NCBI GenBank assembly: GCA_042091375.1
Contig: JBELHO010000020.1
Location: 1 to 53,630 of the forward strand
Source of the DNA: JBELHO01 sp042091375
GTDB taxonomy: Bacteria > Pseudomonadota > Gammaproteobacteria > Enterobacterales > Alteromonadaceae
Reading direction: 5' to 3'
DNA length: 53,630 nt
Within the stretch, counting starts at the first letter, position 1, and every line of letters starts with the position of its first letter. Positions 18,525 to 26,752 of this stretch are shown in pieces. Position numbers and translations under genes: made by a program. The notes under the pieces were generated by a model. It did not search any database. It was not told the origin of the DNA and saw only the letters and a program-made list of their open reading frames with translations.

Positions 18525-19202
18525 ATGCCTTGCTATCGTCATCATTACCGTCAAATAAAAGCCCTGCTACTCATTATCATCAGTTGCGGTTTGAGTGCTT
18601 GTTTTGGCTCAGATCCTGCCATCGATAATTTACAAGACTTCATATCTCAACAGCAAAGTGACAAAGTCATTGATAAGCAAAACAACAATTGGAAAGCCCA
18701 ACTGCCAAAACCGCCGCAGCAAGCGTTTAACTCAGAAAAGCGCTATCTGTGGCAATTAGACACTAATCAAGGTCCAATGACGATAGCGTTATTAACTGAG
18801 ACAGCGCCAATGCACGCTTCTAGTACTATTTATTTAACTGAGCTAGGGTTTTACGACGGTTTAACATTTCATCGAGTGATCTCTGGTTTTATGGCACAAG
18901 GCGGCGATCAAGCCGGCAATGGTACTGGCAACCCCGGCTATTTATACGCTGGAGAGTTTGCCATTGATGCCAAACACGACAAACGGGGGGTTTTGAGTAT
19001 GGCCAACCGCGGACCAAATACTGATGGCAGTCAATTTTTTATCACTTTTAATGCGACGCCACACCTAGATAGTCGGCATACGGTATTTGGTTATGTCATC
19101 GCTGGAATGGATACCCTAGATAAAATTGAAAAGCTTGGTTCACGCAGTGGTCGTACTGCAGAACCTGTTGTTATCAATAAAGCCTCGATTCGAGTTGAAT
19201 AG
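18525..19202 (+). CDS. Lipoprotein cyclophilin-type peptidyl-prolyl cis-trans isomerase
   Basis: This enzyme speeds proline isomerisation during protein folding and is probably tethered in the envelope. The start at 18525 gives a lipoprotein signal with lipobox LSAC (Cys26); the longer frame from 18405 does not. The cyclophilin core is complete: GLTFHRVISGFMAQGGD with the catalytic arginine, GVLSMANRGPNTDGSQFFI, and HLDSRHTVFGYV. It has about 45 extra residues between the lipobox and the core. Its TAG stop overlaps a GTG that could start a tiny downstream frame. The enzyme family is certain and the lipidation likely. Confidence 0.9.
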   Translation: MPCYRHHYRQIKALLLIIISCGLSACFGSDPAIDNLQDFISQQQSDKVIDKQNNNWKAQLPKPPQQAFNSEKRYLWQLDTNQGPMTIALLTETAPMHASSTIYLTELGFYDGLTFHRVISGFMAQGGDQAGNGTGNPGYLYAGEFAIDAKHDKRGVLSMANRGPNTDGSQFFITFNATPHLDSRHTVFGYVIAGMDTLDKIEKLGSRSGRTAEPVVINKASIRVE

Positions 19203-19222
19203 TGAAGTTATCAGTCTTACTT

Positions 19223-19450
19223 TATGGGCTTGCACTGGTTGTACTCTGTTTGTTGAGGTATTTGCAAAGGGTTGAGGNNNNNNNNNNNNNNNNNNNNNNN
19301 NNNNNNNNNNNNNNNNNNNNNNNNNNNNNNNNNNNNNNNNNNNNNNNNNNNNNNNNNNNNNNNNNNNNNNNNNNNNNTATGGGCTTGCACTGGTTGTACT
19401 CTGTTTGTTGAGGTATTTGCAAAGGGTTGAGGTATTTGCAAAGGGTTGAG
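19223..19450. repeat. 55-nt sequence repeated on both sides of the assembly gap, with a 19-nt tandem repeat
   Basis: Bases 19223-19277 and 19378-19432 are identical over 55 bases and flank the N run. The right side continues into two tandem copies of GTATTTGCAAAGGGTTGAG (19413-19431 and 19432-19450). The left side ends one base into a second copy. Most likely two contig ends overlap here and were not merged because of the short tandem repeat. Confidence 0.9.
19278..19377. other. Assembly gap of exactly 100 N
   Basis: One hundred undetermined bases, a conventional scaffolding placeholder. Because the flanks are identical, the true missing length may be zero or negative. The rest of the 19203-19693 spacer contains no convincing gene apart from a possible 30-codon frame starting at the GTG at 19202. 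Confidence 0.98.
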
Positions 19451-19693
19451 GAGTATTTCCCTTATTGACGCAATGACTGTGTCTATTGACTATGTCTAAT
19501 GCATGATTGAGTCAAGTGTCTTTGCTAAGTTAACTAAATAGTAGTAAATATCGCCAACTTGGTGGTTTTTCTGTTATTTTGAATAAGACGGATTTGCCAA
19601 AAATTAATGTAAAACAATACTTTATGTGTTTGGCATTGTGTTTGCTTTGCAAATGTAACTAACACAACTAACACAACAAAATAAGGCAATGCA

Positions 19694-20455
19694 ATGTTAA
19701 CAAAAATACCAGCACTTATATCAGCAGTCATACTCTCAGGTTGTGTCATTCACATCAATGGTGAAGCAGTAGCCGCAGATAAAGCGGTTAATGAAACACT
19801 AACCTTAGATACTTATGGCATTACTTCATTGGATGCGAAAACTGGCGCTGGTTCCCTGAAAATTATTGGTGTGGAAGGCATTGATAAGATCACTGTAGAC
19901 GCAGAGATCCACACCAATGAGGGGATTGACTACACTTTTTCTCTAGAAAAAAACGGCAACGAAGCACAACTGATTGCCGAACATCAAACACGTAATGGCA
20001 TGCATTGGACAATTGGTCATGACTTAAGAATTGACTTAATTGTTAAAGTACCGCCGAGTTTAGCCATTGATGTAGATGATGGCTCGGGTGAAATTGATAT
20101 TGCAGGCTTAACAAGTGCCTTAAAATTAGAAGACGGCTCAGGCTCTGTATACATAGATGGTGGCAGCAGTTTAATCATCGACGACGGTTCGGGTGAAATT
20201 GACGTAAAGAATATATCAGGAGATATCACTGTTGATGATGGCTCGGGCAGCACTGTTATCAAAGATACTGGAGGCGACATATACATCAAGGATGGCTCTG
20301 GTGGCATAAAAGTCTTAAACACCTTAGGTACGGTTACCATTGATGATGGCTCTGGCGGCATTTTTGTTCAGGAAGCAGGCGGCTTAGTCATAGAAGAATC
20401 TGGCTCGGGCGATCTTGAAATCGACAAGGTTCGAGGAGAAGTAAAAGTAGACTAA
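19694..20455 (+). CDS. DGSG-repeat envelope lipoprotein, DUF4097-like beta-solenoid
   Basis: This protein has a lipoprotein signal (lipobox LSGC, Cys17). Its C-terminal half is built of a repeat of about 18 residues centred on DGSG, at 129, 147, 164, 182, 200 and 218, with a final ESGSGD near 235. Typical units read IDDGSGEIDV and VDDGSGSTVIK. Regular Asp/Gly turns alternating with short Val/Ile strands predict a right-handed beta-solenoid like DUF4097/adhesin-type domains. The acidic turns might bind cations. Function is unknown. It is monocistronic, with an intrinsic terminator 32 bases after the stop. Confidence 0.78.
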   Translation: MLTKIPALISAVILSGCVIHINGEAVAADKAVNETLTLDTYGITSLDAKTGAGSLKIIGVEGIDKITVDAEIHTNEGIDYTFSLEKNGNEAQLIAEHQTRNGMHWTIGHDLRIDLIVKVPPSLAIDVDDGSGEIDIAGLTSALKLEDGSGSVYIDGGSSLIIDDGSGEIDVKNISGDITVDDGSGSTVIKDTGGDIYIKDGSGGIKVLNTLGTVTIDDGSGGIFVQEAGGLVIEESGSGDLEIDKVRGEVKVD

Positions 20456-20487
20456 GCAATCAGTAGACTAAGCAATGGATAGCATTG

Positions 20488-20513
20488 GCGCTGCAACTCA
20501 TGCAGCGCTTTTT
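20488..20513 (+). terminator. Intrinsic terminator after the DGSG-repeat gene
   Basis: GCGCTGCA (20488-20495) pairs perfectly with TGCAGCGC (20501-20508) across a 5-base loop and is followed by five T residues. Just before it, the 15-mer AGTAGACTAAGCAAT occurs twice (20446 and 20462), duplicating the stop-codon region. Confidence 0.85.
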
Positions 20514-20537
20514 AATCAGAGTTAACACCCCAACTAT

Positions 20538-20942
20538 TTATTTTTCAGTCACTTCATTGCCATTGATAACATAAACCGCTTTGCCTTTGACAATGCCTTT
20601 ACATTGTTGTTGAGGGGCGGCGCACCAAGTATCAACAACCTGTAATTGATCATTAGCTTTGACTATATAGCGCCAGCCGTACAAGGTTTTCTTTCTATTT
20701 TTACCGGCTTTACTCGCACCAATTAGGCCTCCAACTATTTTTGCGGCGTCTTTGCCACTGCCGGAGCCAAATGCTGAACCCACCCCAACACCAACTGCTG
20801 CGCCGACCAGAGGGCGACCATTTTTACCGACTTTAGTCGTAATAACTTCTGATTTTTCAATGACCCCTTCGATAACTTTTGACGCCGCTGCACTCGCCGT
20901 AGATATCAAAATCATACACACCAGAAAAAAAATTTTTTTCAT
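20538..20942 (-). CDS. Exported small glycine-zipper protein
   Basis: This is a 134-residue envelope protein of unknown function. A clean signal peptide (MKKIFFLVCMILISTASAAA) is followed by a Gly/Ala/Val stretch, GRPLVGAAVGVGVGSAFGSG, and KIVGGLIGASKAGKNRKK. These look like glycine-zipper membrane-associating helices of the kind seen in SlyB/OsmB-like proteins. The C-terminus is a small domain with two cysteines in DTWCAAPQQQCKG, possibly a disulfide. AGGAAG precedes the ATG. It is convergent with the DGSG gene. Confidence 0.7.
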   Translation of the reverse strand: MKKIFFLVCMILISTASAAASKVIEGVIEKSEVITTKVGKNGRPLVGAAVGVGVGSAFGSGSGKDAAKIVGGLIGASKAGKNRKKTLYGWRYIVKANDQLQVVDTWCAAPQQQCKGIVKGKAVYVINGNEVTEK

Positions 20943-21184
20943 TTGAACTTCCTATTTTACAAGTTAGCTAACCCACATTTGATTAATAAATCAACGCATA
21001 CGCCAGATCAACCATACACAAATAATGGCTCATACTGCTGATTTTTCATATAGATTAAAATCAAAGGCAATCATACTAGGTATAAATGAAGATCCATTTT
21101 TGTTCAAATTTTACTGAGTGAAAACCATCAACAAGTGTTTAGAGCCAGAGGCTTTATTGATGTCGGTGAGTGATCAGTAATAAA

Positions 21185-21925
21185 CTAGTCATTTAAGGTT
21201 AAATGGCCAATTTTCAGCAATAAACGACAACCGGAAAATGCCACTATGTGTTGTTTGCTTTGCTGCGGGAAGCGCAGCCATTGGCCTTGTTGATAAACAC
21301 TATCATTGACTTGGATGACGCCAGCCAATACCAGTATTTCTATTCCTTGGGCTAACCGTGCAGCTGGTAGCACCATATCGCTTTGTGGCTGAATAATACT
21401 GACTTGTTCATATGCCTTGAACAACTCGAGTTCACCGTACTGATCCGTGGTATTCATTGGTGCATTATGCAAGGTATCAATCACTACCCGCTGTTTATCG
21501 CCTGGCGCAAATTGCTGTAATTTCACCCATATTAAACAACCTTGGCGACTAAAAGGACTATGTGCTGAACCCGGTGGATTTCTGACATAACTGCCCGCCG
21601 GATAGTCGCCATGCTGATCGGAAAAGGTACCAAATAACACATAAAACTCTTCACCTTTGGGGTGGCTGTGCGACGAAAATTGACTATCCGCGGCATAGGC
21701 AACAATACTGGTTGCACGACTCACCTGCTCACCACCCTGACGCTCCAGTATTAGCCGTTTTACTCCTTTTGCTGGCGAAGGTAACCACGAAGCCAAGCGG
21801 CTATCAACCGAGGCAGGCTTACTTAGATCGCGATTAACCTCCATGTGTTGCACCGCCATCTGTTGTAAATCCAGTTGTTGACTTTGCTGATAAAGGGTTT
21901 GCCAATATGCGCTATTGTTTACCAT
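21185..21925 (-). CDS. ChrR-like cupin-domain protein
   Basis: This 246-residue cytoplasmic protein holds a cupin fold resembling the metal-binding cupin of the anti-sigma factor ChrR. The metal-site histidines and glutamate are visible in FSSHSHPKGEEFYVLFGTFS and the later PPGSAHSPFS. A second, degenerate cupin-like half follows (about 175-246). It lacks the N-terminal zinc anti-sigma domain of ChrR, and no ECF sigma gene is adjacent, so it is probably not an anti-sigma factor. The true reaction or ligand is unknown. It is transcribed alone. Confidence 0.72.
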   Translation of the reverse strand: MVNNSAYWQTLYQQSQQLDLQQMAVQHMEVNRDLSKPASVDSRLASWLPSPAKGVKRLILERQGGEQVSRATSIVAYAADSQFSSHSHPKGEEFYVLFGTFSDQHGDYPAGSYVRNPPGSAHSPFSRQGCLIWVKLQQFAPGDKQRVVIDTLHNAPMNTTDQYGELELFKAYEQVSIIQPQSDMVLPAARLAQGIEILVLAGVIQVNDSVYQQGQWLRFPQQSKQHIVAFSGCRLLLKIGHLTLND

Positions 21926-22272
21926 CTAATGCCTCTATGTCGTTGTGTGGACAATTAATATCAACGCCAATCTTTATAAAAAGCCTTAATATAAAGATAA
22001 CATACACAAGTGCCGGTTGATTTATCCAGCTGAAATTATATCAGCTTACTATAGCTATGGATTAAAGACGATCAAAGCATACCTTACCAGTGAACTCATA
22101 TATGCTCCAAACGGGAGAAATAACTTTTGCAATAGCGCTGAGTTCCACATTTAACCACATAATAAATATAGTTTTTTATATTATTGTCCAATAATATAAA
22201 TTGGCTATATACAGTGGTAATCAGGTATTAAACACGTATACTGGAATAAAATATAATAACAGAAGCCAAACC
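21926..22272. other. AT-rich spacer before the acyl-CoA synthetase gene
   Basis: About 350 AT-rich bases between divergent genes. The acyl-CoA synthetase frame is open from 22201 but lacks a convincing start before 22273. No terminator, repeat or RNA gene was recognised. Confidence 0.5.
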
Positions 22273-23922
22273 ATGAACTATGCGACTCCACTGCAAAATT
22301 TGTTAAATCATTCGGCACAACAGCCAAATAACATTTTCCTTAACCAACCAGTTAACGGTCAATGGCAACAATTTTCATGGCAAACGGTTGAACAACAAGC
22401 TCGCTGTATTGCCGCAGGTCTTCAAGGTTCAGGCTTTCAAGCGGGTGACAAGATAGGTATTTTATCTAAAAACTGTGCGCACTGGGTGATTGCTGATTTA
22501 GCCATTATGATGGCGGGCATGATCAGCGTTCCCATCTACTCAACTGCTAACCGCGAAACCATCAGTTATATTATTGAACACGCCCAGTTAAAGGCAGTTT
22601 TTGTCGGAAAATTAGATGAGTTGAGCGAGGCCGAAGCAGCTATTCAACCTGAGGTGTTGCGCATCGCCTTTCCTTACCCAACAGTGACAGCACAAACGAC
22701 TTTTATTGATTGGCTTGAAGAATATCCACCCCTGGATGATATTCACATGCCCAATATCGATGACCTAGCTACCATTGTGTATACATCTGGCTCAACCGGC
22801 AAACCCAAAGGCGTAGTACTCACCCACAAAAACTGGGTTGCTGCAGCCCAGTCTACGGCGACCTTGTGTGACATTACCAGTGTTGATCGCGCTATGTGCT
22901 ACTTACCCTTGGCTCATATTGTTGAACGCAGTAATATCGCCGTTGGCTTGCACGTTGGTTATCAATTATTTTTCACTGAATCTTTGGATACTTTCATTAC
23001 AGATTTACAGCATGCTAAACCGACTGTGTTTGCCTCTGTGCCTCGCTTATGGAAAATATTTCAGAGTCAAATTTTACTCAAGTTACCTCAGCGCAAGTTA
23101 AGTATACTGTTGGCACTACCTTTCATTGGTAAAAAAGTTGCCAAAAAAATACGCTGTGGACTGGGGTTACAATACGTAGAGAAATTTGCTTCAGGATCTG
23201 CACCTATTTCCCTGTCATTACTGCGCTGGTATGAAAAAATAGGCATTAATATAAGCGAGGGCTGGGGCATGTCTGAATCGTCGAGTTTATCGTGTATTAA
23301 TTACCCTTTTACGCAGAAAGATTTAGGTACCATAGGCCATCCGCTCGATTGTGTAGAAATGAAATTATCAGCTGAAGGTGAAATTCTTATTCGCGGAGAT
23401 GCGGTGTTTAGCGAGTATTATTTAGATCCCGAGACCACCAAACAAGCCTTTGTGGATGGCTGGTTTCGCACCGGTGACTGCGCTGAATTAACTGCCAATG
23501 GCGCCTTTAACATTATTGGTCGCATTAAAGATAAATTTAAAACCGCCAAAGGCAAATACGTAGCGCCTGTGGCCATTGAAAATTTATTTAGTAACAATAC
23601 CGATATCAACCAAGTGTGTGTGGTTGGCTCTGGATTACCTCAACCCGTGGCATTAGTGGTTTTAGATGACACTTTGACCGCTGACCTAAGCACTGCCATT
23701 AATACCGATGAGATAACAGCAAGATTGCAAGACACTTTGCTCTCGGTTAACCAAAAACTCGAAAGTCATCAAAAGGTAGCGCACATTATTGTCTGCAAAG
23801 ACACTTGGTCAATAGACAATGAGTTATTAACGCCAACCATGAAAATTAAACGCAATATGATCGAGCAAAAGTACCATGATTTAGTAAACCAAACACTGCA
23901 AGGTGAAGTGATCTGGCAATAG
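22273..23922 (+). CDS. Long-chain fatty acid--CoA ligase (AMP-forming)
   Basis: This ANL-superfamily enzyme activates a fatty acid with ATP and CoA. The AMP-binding loop IVYTSGSTGKPKGVVLTHKN lies near residue 170, then ISEGWGMSESSS and WFRTGDCAELTANGAFNIIG. The catalytic-lysine region of the C-terminal lid follows as GRIKDKFKTAKGKYVAPV. At 549 residues from the chosen ATG it fits the FadD15/long-chain class rather than short-chain enzymes. The methionine at 22273 matches the usual N-terminus. It stands alone, so chain length and pathway cannot be inferred from neighbours. Confidence 0.87.
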   Translation: MNYATPLQNLLNHSAQQPNNIFLNQPVNGQWQQFSWQTVEQQARCIAAGLQGSGFQAGDKIGILSKNCAHWVIADLAIMMAGMISVPIYSTANRETISYIIEHAQLKAVFVGKLDELSEAEAAIQPEVLRIAFPYPTVTAQTTFIDWLEEYPPLDDIHMPNIDDLATIVYTSGSTGKPKGVVLTHKNWVAAAQSTATLCDITSVDRAMCYLPLAHIVERSNIAVGLHVGYQLFFTESLDTFITDLQHAKPTVFASVPRLWKIFQSQILLKLPQRKLSILLALPFIGKKVAKKIRCGLGLQYVEKFASGSAPISLSLLRWYEKIGINISEGWGMSESSSLSCINYPFTQKDLGTIGHPLDCVEMKLSAEGEILIRGDAVFSEYYLDPETTKQAFVDGWFRTGDCAELTANGAFNIIGRIKDKFKTAKGKYVAPVAIENLFSNNTDINQVCVVGSGLPQPVALVVLDDTLTADLSTAINTDEITARLQDTLLSVNQKLESHQKVAHIIVCKDTWSIDNELLTPTMKIKRNMIEQKYHDLVNQTLQGEVIWQ

Positions 23923-23985
23923 TGAACTAAATACCAAGGGATCGCGTAACTAACCGTTATTAATAATTACAAATGGGCATTTTAA

Positions 23986-24510
23986 ATGAGAACAATCCTA
24001 TTGGTTTTGGCGTTTTTGTTGCTGTCGGGCTGCAGCACAGTTTACCCTAACAAAGATATTACTGGCCAACAATTTCCCGAAGTCATTGGCCAATCGCTAG
24101 AAAAAAAATCGGTGACTATTCCCAATGATTTTAGTGGTCAAGTTACCTTGCTGTTGATCGGTTATGTGCAAAATTCTCAGTTTGATATTGACCGTTGGCT
24201 GATCGGTTTAGACATGACGCAAACTAAAGTAAACGTGTATGAGATCCCTACCATACAAGGATTATTTCCAAAAATGTTCAGTACTTTTATCGACAATGGC
24301 ATGCGCTCAGGCATACCTAAGCCGTTGTGGAAAGGGGTGATCACTATTTATGAAGACGGAGAAATGATCCAAGCCCTGACGGGTAATGAAAATGCGGGCA
24401 ATGCCCGGGTGGTATTACTCAATAAAAACGGTCAAATTTTATACTTCTACGATCAAGGCTTTGCCGTTGAGCCACTCAATCAAGTCAGGGATATAATAGC
24501 CGCGCAATAG
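23986..24510 (+). CDS. Lipoprotein with probable thioredoxin-like fold
   Basis: This is a 174-residue lipoprotein with lipobox LSGC (Cys16). The mature part begins ITGQQFPEVIGQSLEKKSVT and continues with a strand pattern (VTLLLIGYVQNSQFDIDRW, then ARVVLLNKNGQILYFYDQGF) like thioredoxin-fold proteins. It has no CxxC motif, so it is unlikely to be a redox enzyme. I do not recognise a characterised relative. It lies 63 bases downstream of the acyl-CoA synthetase gene and is closed by its own terminator. Confidence 0.62.
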   Translation: MRTILLVLAFLLLSGCSTVYPNKDITGQQFPEVIGQSLEKKSVTIPNDFSGQVTLLLIGYVQNSQFDIDRWLIGLDMTQTKVNVYEIPTIQGLFPKMFSTFIDNGMRSGIPKPLWKGVITIYEDGEMIQALTGNENAGNARVVLLNKNGQILYFYDQGFAVEPLNQVRDIIAAQ

Positions 24511-24529
24511 CTCATTTTCCAAAACAATG

Positions 24530-24568
24530 AAAACCACGAATACGGCAGTTATAGTTTCGTGGTTTTTT
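24530..24568 (+). terminator. Intrinsic terminator after the lipoprotein gene
   Basis: AAAACCACGAA (24530-24540) pairs with TTCGTGGTTTT (24556-24566) across a 15-base loop, and the T-run extends to 24568. It follows the lipoprotein stop by 20 bases. Confidence 0.85.
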
Positions 24569-24730
24569 ATTGTTAGCTGTAAAATATCATTGGTTTCACA
24601 CCCTAGTGCTCCCCCACCACTGCAATAAAAACACTGGAACTCAAAAAATTCACAAAAAAAATCATAACCAAAAACAAATCTAAATGACTGATAATTATAT
24701 AATAAAAATAACAAGTCGATTTATATATCA

Positions 24731-24822
24731 CCTTTACTTTCCATATTGGAAAATTAAAGCTTTACACAATGGAAAGTAAAGGCTATATTACTTTCCGAGT
24801 TGGAAACTAAAAGGAAAGTAAA
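24731..24822. promoter_or_regulatory. Cluster of four ACTTTCC half-sites, likely operator of the downstream regulator
   Basis: The heptamer ACTTTCC or its inverse GGAAAGT occurs at 24736, 24771, 24790 and 24813 in alternating orientation, forming two inverted repeats. The first is long: CCTTTACTTTCCAT (24731-24744) is the exact inverse of ATGGAAAGTAAAGG (24769-24782). Two local palindromes TTTCC-N5-GGAAA also occur, at 24738-24752 and 24792-24806. The last half-site overlaps the AAGGAA ribosome site of the membrane-protein gene. Autoregulation by the co-transcribed winged-helix protein is the natural inference. Confidence 0.7.
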
Positions 24823-25338
24823 ATGAACAACAATGACAATTACGATGAAAATATGAATAAAAAAGTAGAAATTTCAGCGGCTGAAGCACAATCTTCACTG
24901 GCGTCAGTCAACGAAATAAAGGATAAAACCAACCAGAATTTAAGGATGCCATTATGGATTAATTTTGTCGCGTCTTGCTCATACGGTATGGGAGTTTTTT
25001 CTTGGGCATCAGCACGCCACGAAAACCAATGGATGTTAGGGGTTATTTTCTGTGCCATTGTCTTTGCTTTGACTCTTGTGTTTTATATGTGGAGTCAACG
25101 TCTTCTCGGCATAAAACCTAAGACACTACCAAAAAGCAAAGCAGAATTTGTGTTTGGTCTATCCATAGCCATATTTTTTGTTGCTGTGATTAATTTAACC
25201 AGATACTTTTCAATCAATGGTGTTGAGTACGCAGCTTATATTGGCGGTATTATTGCCACTCTCGCTTTGGGCTATTTTAACCACCAATTTCCTTCAGGAG
25301 AATTCAGAAGAGGGGCGACTAAACATGACGCAAGCTAA
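24823..25338 (+). CDS. Small four-helix inner-membrane protein paired with a regulator
   Basis: This 171-residue protein has a polar, acidic N-terminal 40 residues and then four predicted membrane helices. These are around PLWINFVASCSYGMGVFSWA, WMLGVIFCAIVFALTLVFYM, FVFGLSIAIFFVAVINL and AAYIGGIIATLALGYF. I do not recognise a characterised family. Its stop overlaps the start of the winged-helix regulator by 14 bases, so the pair is translated together. The operator-like repeats before it suggest that the regulator controls it. A sensor, transporter-like or stress role is possible but not shown. Confidence 0.7.
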   Translation: MNNNDNYDENMNKKVEISAAEAQSSLASVNEIKDKTNQNLRMPLWINFVASCSYGMGVFSWASARHENQWMLGVIFCAIVFALTLVFYMWSQRLLGIKPKTLPKSKAEFVFGLSIAIFFVAVINLTRYFSINGVEYAAYIGGIIATLALGYFNHQFPSGEFRRGATKHDAS

Positions 25339-25615
25339 ATTTAATAATCTGATCCACGCTGAAAATCGTTTGCAGATCTGCGCAATGCTAATGTCGACTG
25401 CTGAAGTAGAATTCAAAGTCATGCGTGACGCATTAAATGTCAGTGATTCGGTATTATCAAAGCATTTAAAGTCGCTTGAAGACGTCAAATATATAGGTTT
25501 ATTAAAACGCAAAGACATGGGCCGACAACGCACTTGGATCTTTATCTCTGCAGAGGGTCGAGTGGCTTATGAGGAGCATATCGTTGCCCTGCAAAACATA
25601 GTTAACACCCTATAA
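25325..25615 (+). CDS. Winged-helix DNA-binding regulator (HTH_34/MarR-like)
   Basis: This is a compact 96-residue transcriptional regulator that is essentially one winged helix. The recognition region is EFKVMRDALNVSDSVLSKHL, followed by KSLEDVKYIGLLKRKD and the wing MGRQRTWIFISAEGRVAYEE. The ATG at 25325 is chosen because the longer frame merely reads through the end of the membrane-protein gene, and MTQAKFNNLIHAENRLQICA is the normal N-terminus of this class. It has no ligand domain, so its signal may come from the paired membrane protein or a bound small molecule. Repression at the ACTTTCC sites is inferred. Confidence 0.85.
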   Translation: MTQAKFNNLIHAENRLQICAMLMSTAEVEFKVMRDALNVSDSVLSKHLKSLEDVKYIGLLKRKDMGRQRTWIFISAEGRVAYEEHIVALQNIVNTL

Positions 25616-25671
25616 AGAGTGTCGTCATAACAAAGGAATTTGCCGTTAGTGATTTGGCCACTAAAAATAGC

Positions 25672-26499
25672 TTAATTTTTGTGCTGTTGTTTGAGTTGCT
25701 CTTTCACTTTACGGCCCTTTTTATACAATGAAGGCCGTAATAATCGCCTTAGGGTGGGAAACAAATAAGCGACTGTGGTTAACCAACCACTAGCGCGAGG
25801 CAGTGATATTTCAGTTGCCCTACCCAGCGCAATGGCAATTATTGCATCGGTGACCTGTTGGGCACTGCTCATCGGTTGTGAAAACACTATGTCTTCTACT
25901 TGATCGATATCAGCCATAATAAAGCCAGTATCAATAGGTCCTGGTGAGACAACACCAACGCGAATATTTTCACCCTTTAATTCATCTGCTAATGAATAGG
26001 TAAAAGCCCGTAAACCGGCTTTTGTTGCAGCATAAGTAGCCGCACCTTGTAAGGGTGATCGCCCCGCTAATGAACCAACATTGACAATAGCACCACCACC
26101 GGCTTGTTGCAGATACGGGAGCACTAAGCCAGACAAGTGAATAGGTGCGCGTAAATTGACATCAACCATTTGCGCGAGATCATTGGCACTATTAGATGCG
26201 ACATTACCGCGTTGATGGTAGCCGGCATTGTTGACTAACAAATCAATTGAAGCGAAGTGTGCATTGGCTTTTTCAACTAAAGCCACTGCCGCTTGCGGAT
26301 CACTGACATCCATAGCAACAGTCAACACTGAAGTGATAGGCGACAGCTGATCACTGATTTTATCCAACCCTGCTTGACCGCGGGCAACCAGTACTAAATT
26401 CATCCCTAGTTTTGCCAAAGTGCGCGCTGTTGCCGCACCTACACCGGCAGAAGCGCCGGTAATTATTGCTGTTTTACCAGCAAAATCTTTGCTGTTCAT
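25672..26499 (-). CDS. Short-chain dehydrogenase/reductase (SDR) family oxidoreductase
   Basis: This is an NAD(P)-dependent oxidoreductase of the classical SDR fold. The cofactor motif TGASAGVGAATA (about 14-25), the NNAG strand motif (LLVNNAGYHQRG), and the catalytic serine in VNVGSLAGRS with Tyr and Lys in YAATKAGLRAF are all present. A basic, hydrophobic C-terminal tail (LFPTLRRLLRPSLYKKGRKV) suggests membrane association. The substrate cannot be inferred. GAGGA precedes the ATG. It is convergent with the winged-helix gene. Confidence 0.85.
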   Translation of the reverse strand: MNSKDFAGKTAIITGASAGVGAATARTLAKLGMNLVLVARGQAGLDKISDQLSPITSVLTVAMDVSDPQAAVALVEKANAHFASIDLLVNNAGYHQRGNVASNSANDLAQMVDVNLRAPIHLSGLVLPYLQQAGGGAIVNVGSLAGRSPLQGAATYAATKAGLRAFTYSLADELKGENIRVGVVSPGPIDTGFIMADIDQVEDIVFSQPMSSAQQVTDAIIAIALGRATEISLPRASGWLTTVAYLFPTLRRLLRPSLYKKGRKVKEQLKQQHKN

Positions 26500-26752
26500 G
26501 GCTGCTTTTCCTCAATGGTGATAATGTGTTGACAGTATTTACTGGCTTACAGCATATCAAAAAATACACATTTCATAACAATAAAAATGATAGCCCTTAT
26601 CACCGGGCTAATATTCTGTAAAATATAACCAAAATTATTGCAACTGGCTTTGCGATGAAGTGCATTGCCATTAAAATGTGGATTTGGTTCATCTACTGTT
26701 CAGTTTTTATTGTTAAGATAATCGGCAATACTCACTTATTAAGGATCTAAGT

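Noticed and set aside
20017..20361. Antisense ORF of 114 codons rich in Pro/Glu/Ser opposite the DGSG gene
   Set aside because: It is the reverse reading of the DGSG repeat and has no independent start or ribosome signal; the forward lipoprotein explains the region.
26655..26750. Possible 31-codon hydrophobic peptide starting MKCIAIKMWIW before the OmpA-type gene
   Set aside because: No ribosome site and no sign of conservation visible; short AT-rich frames like this arise by chance.
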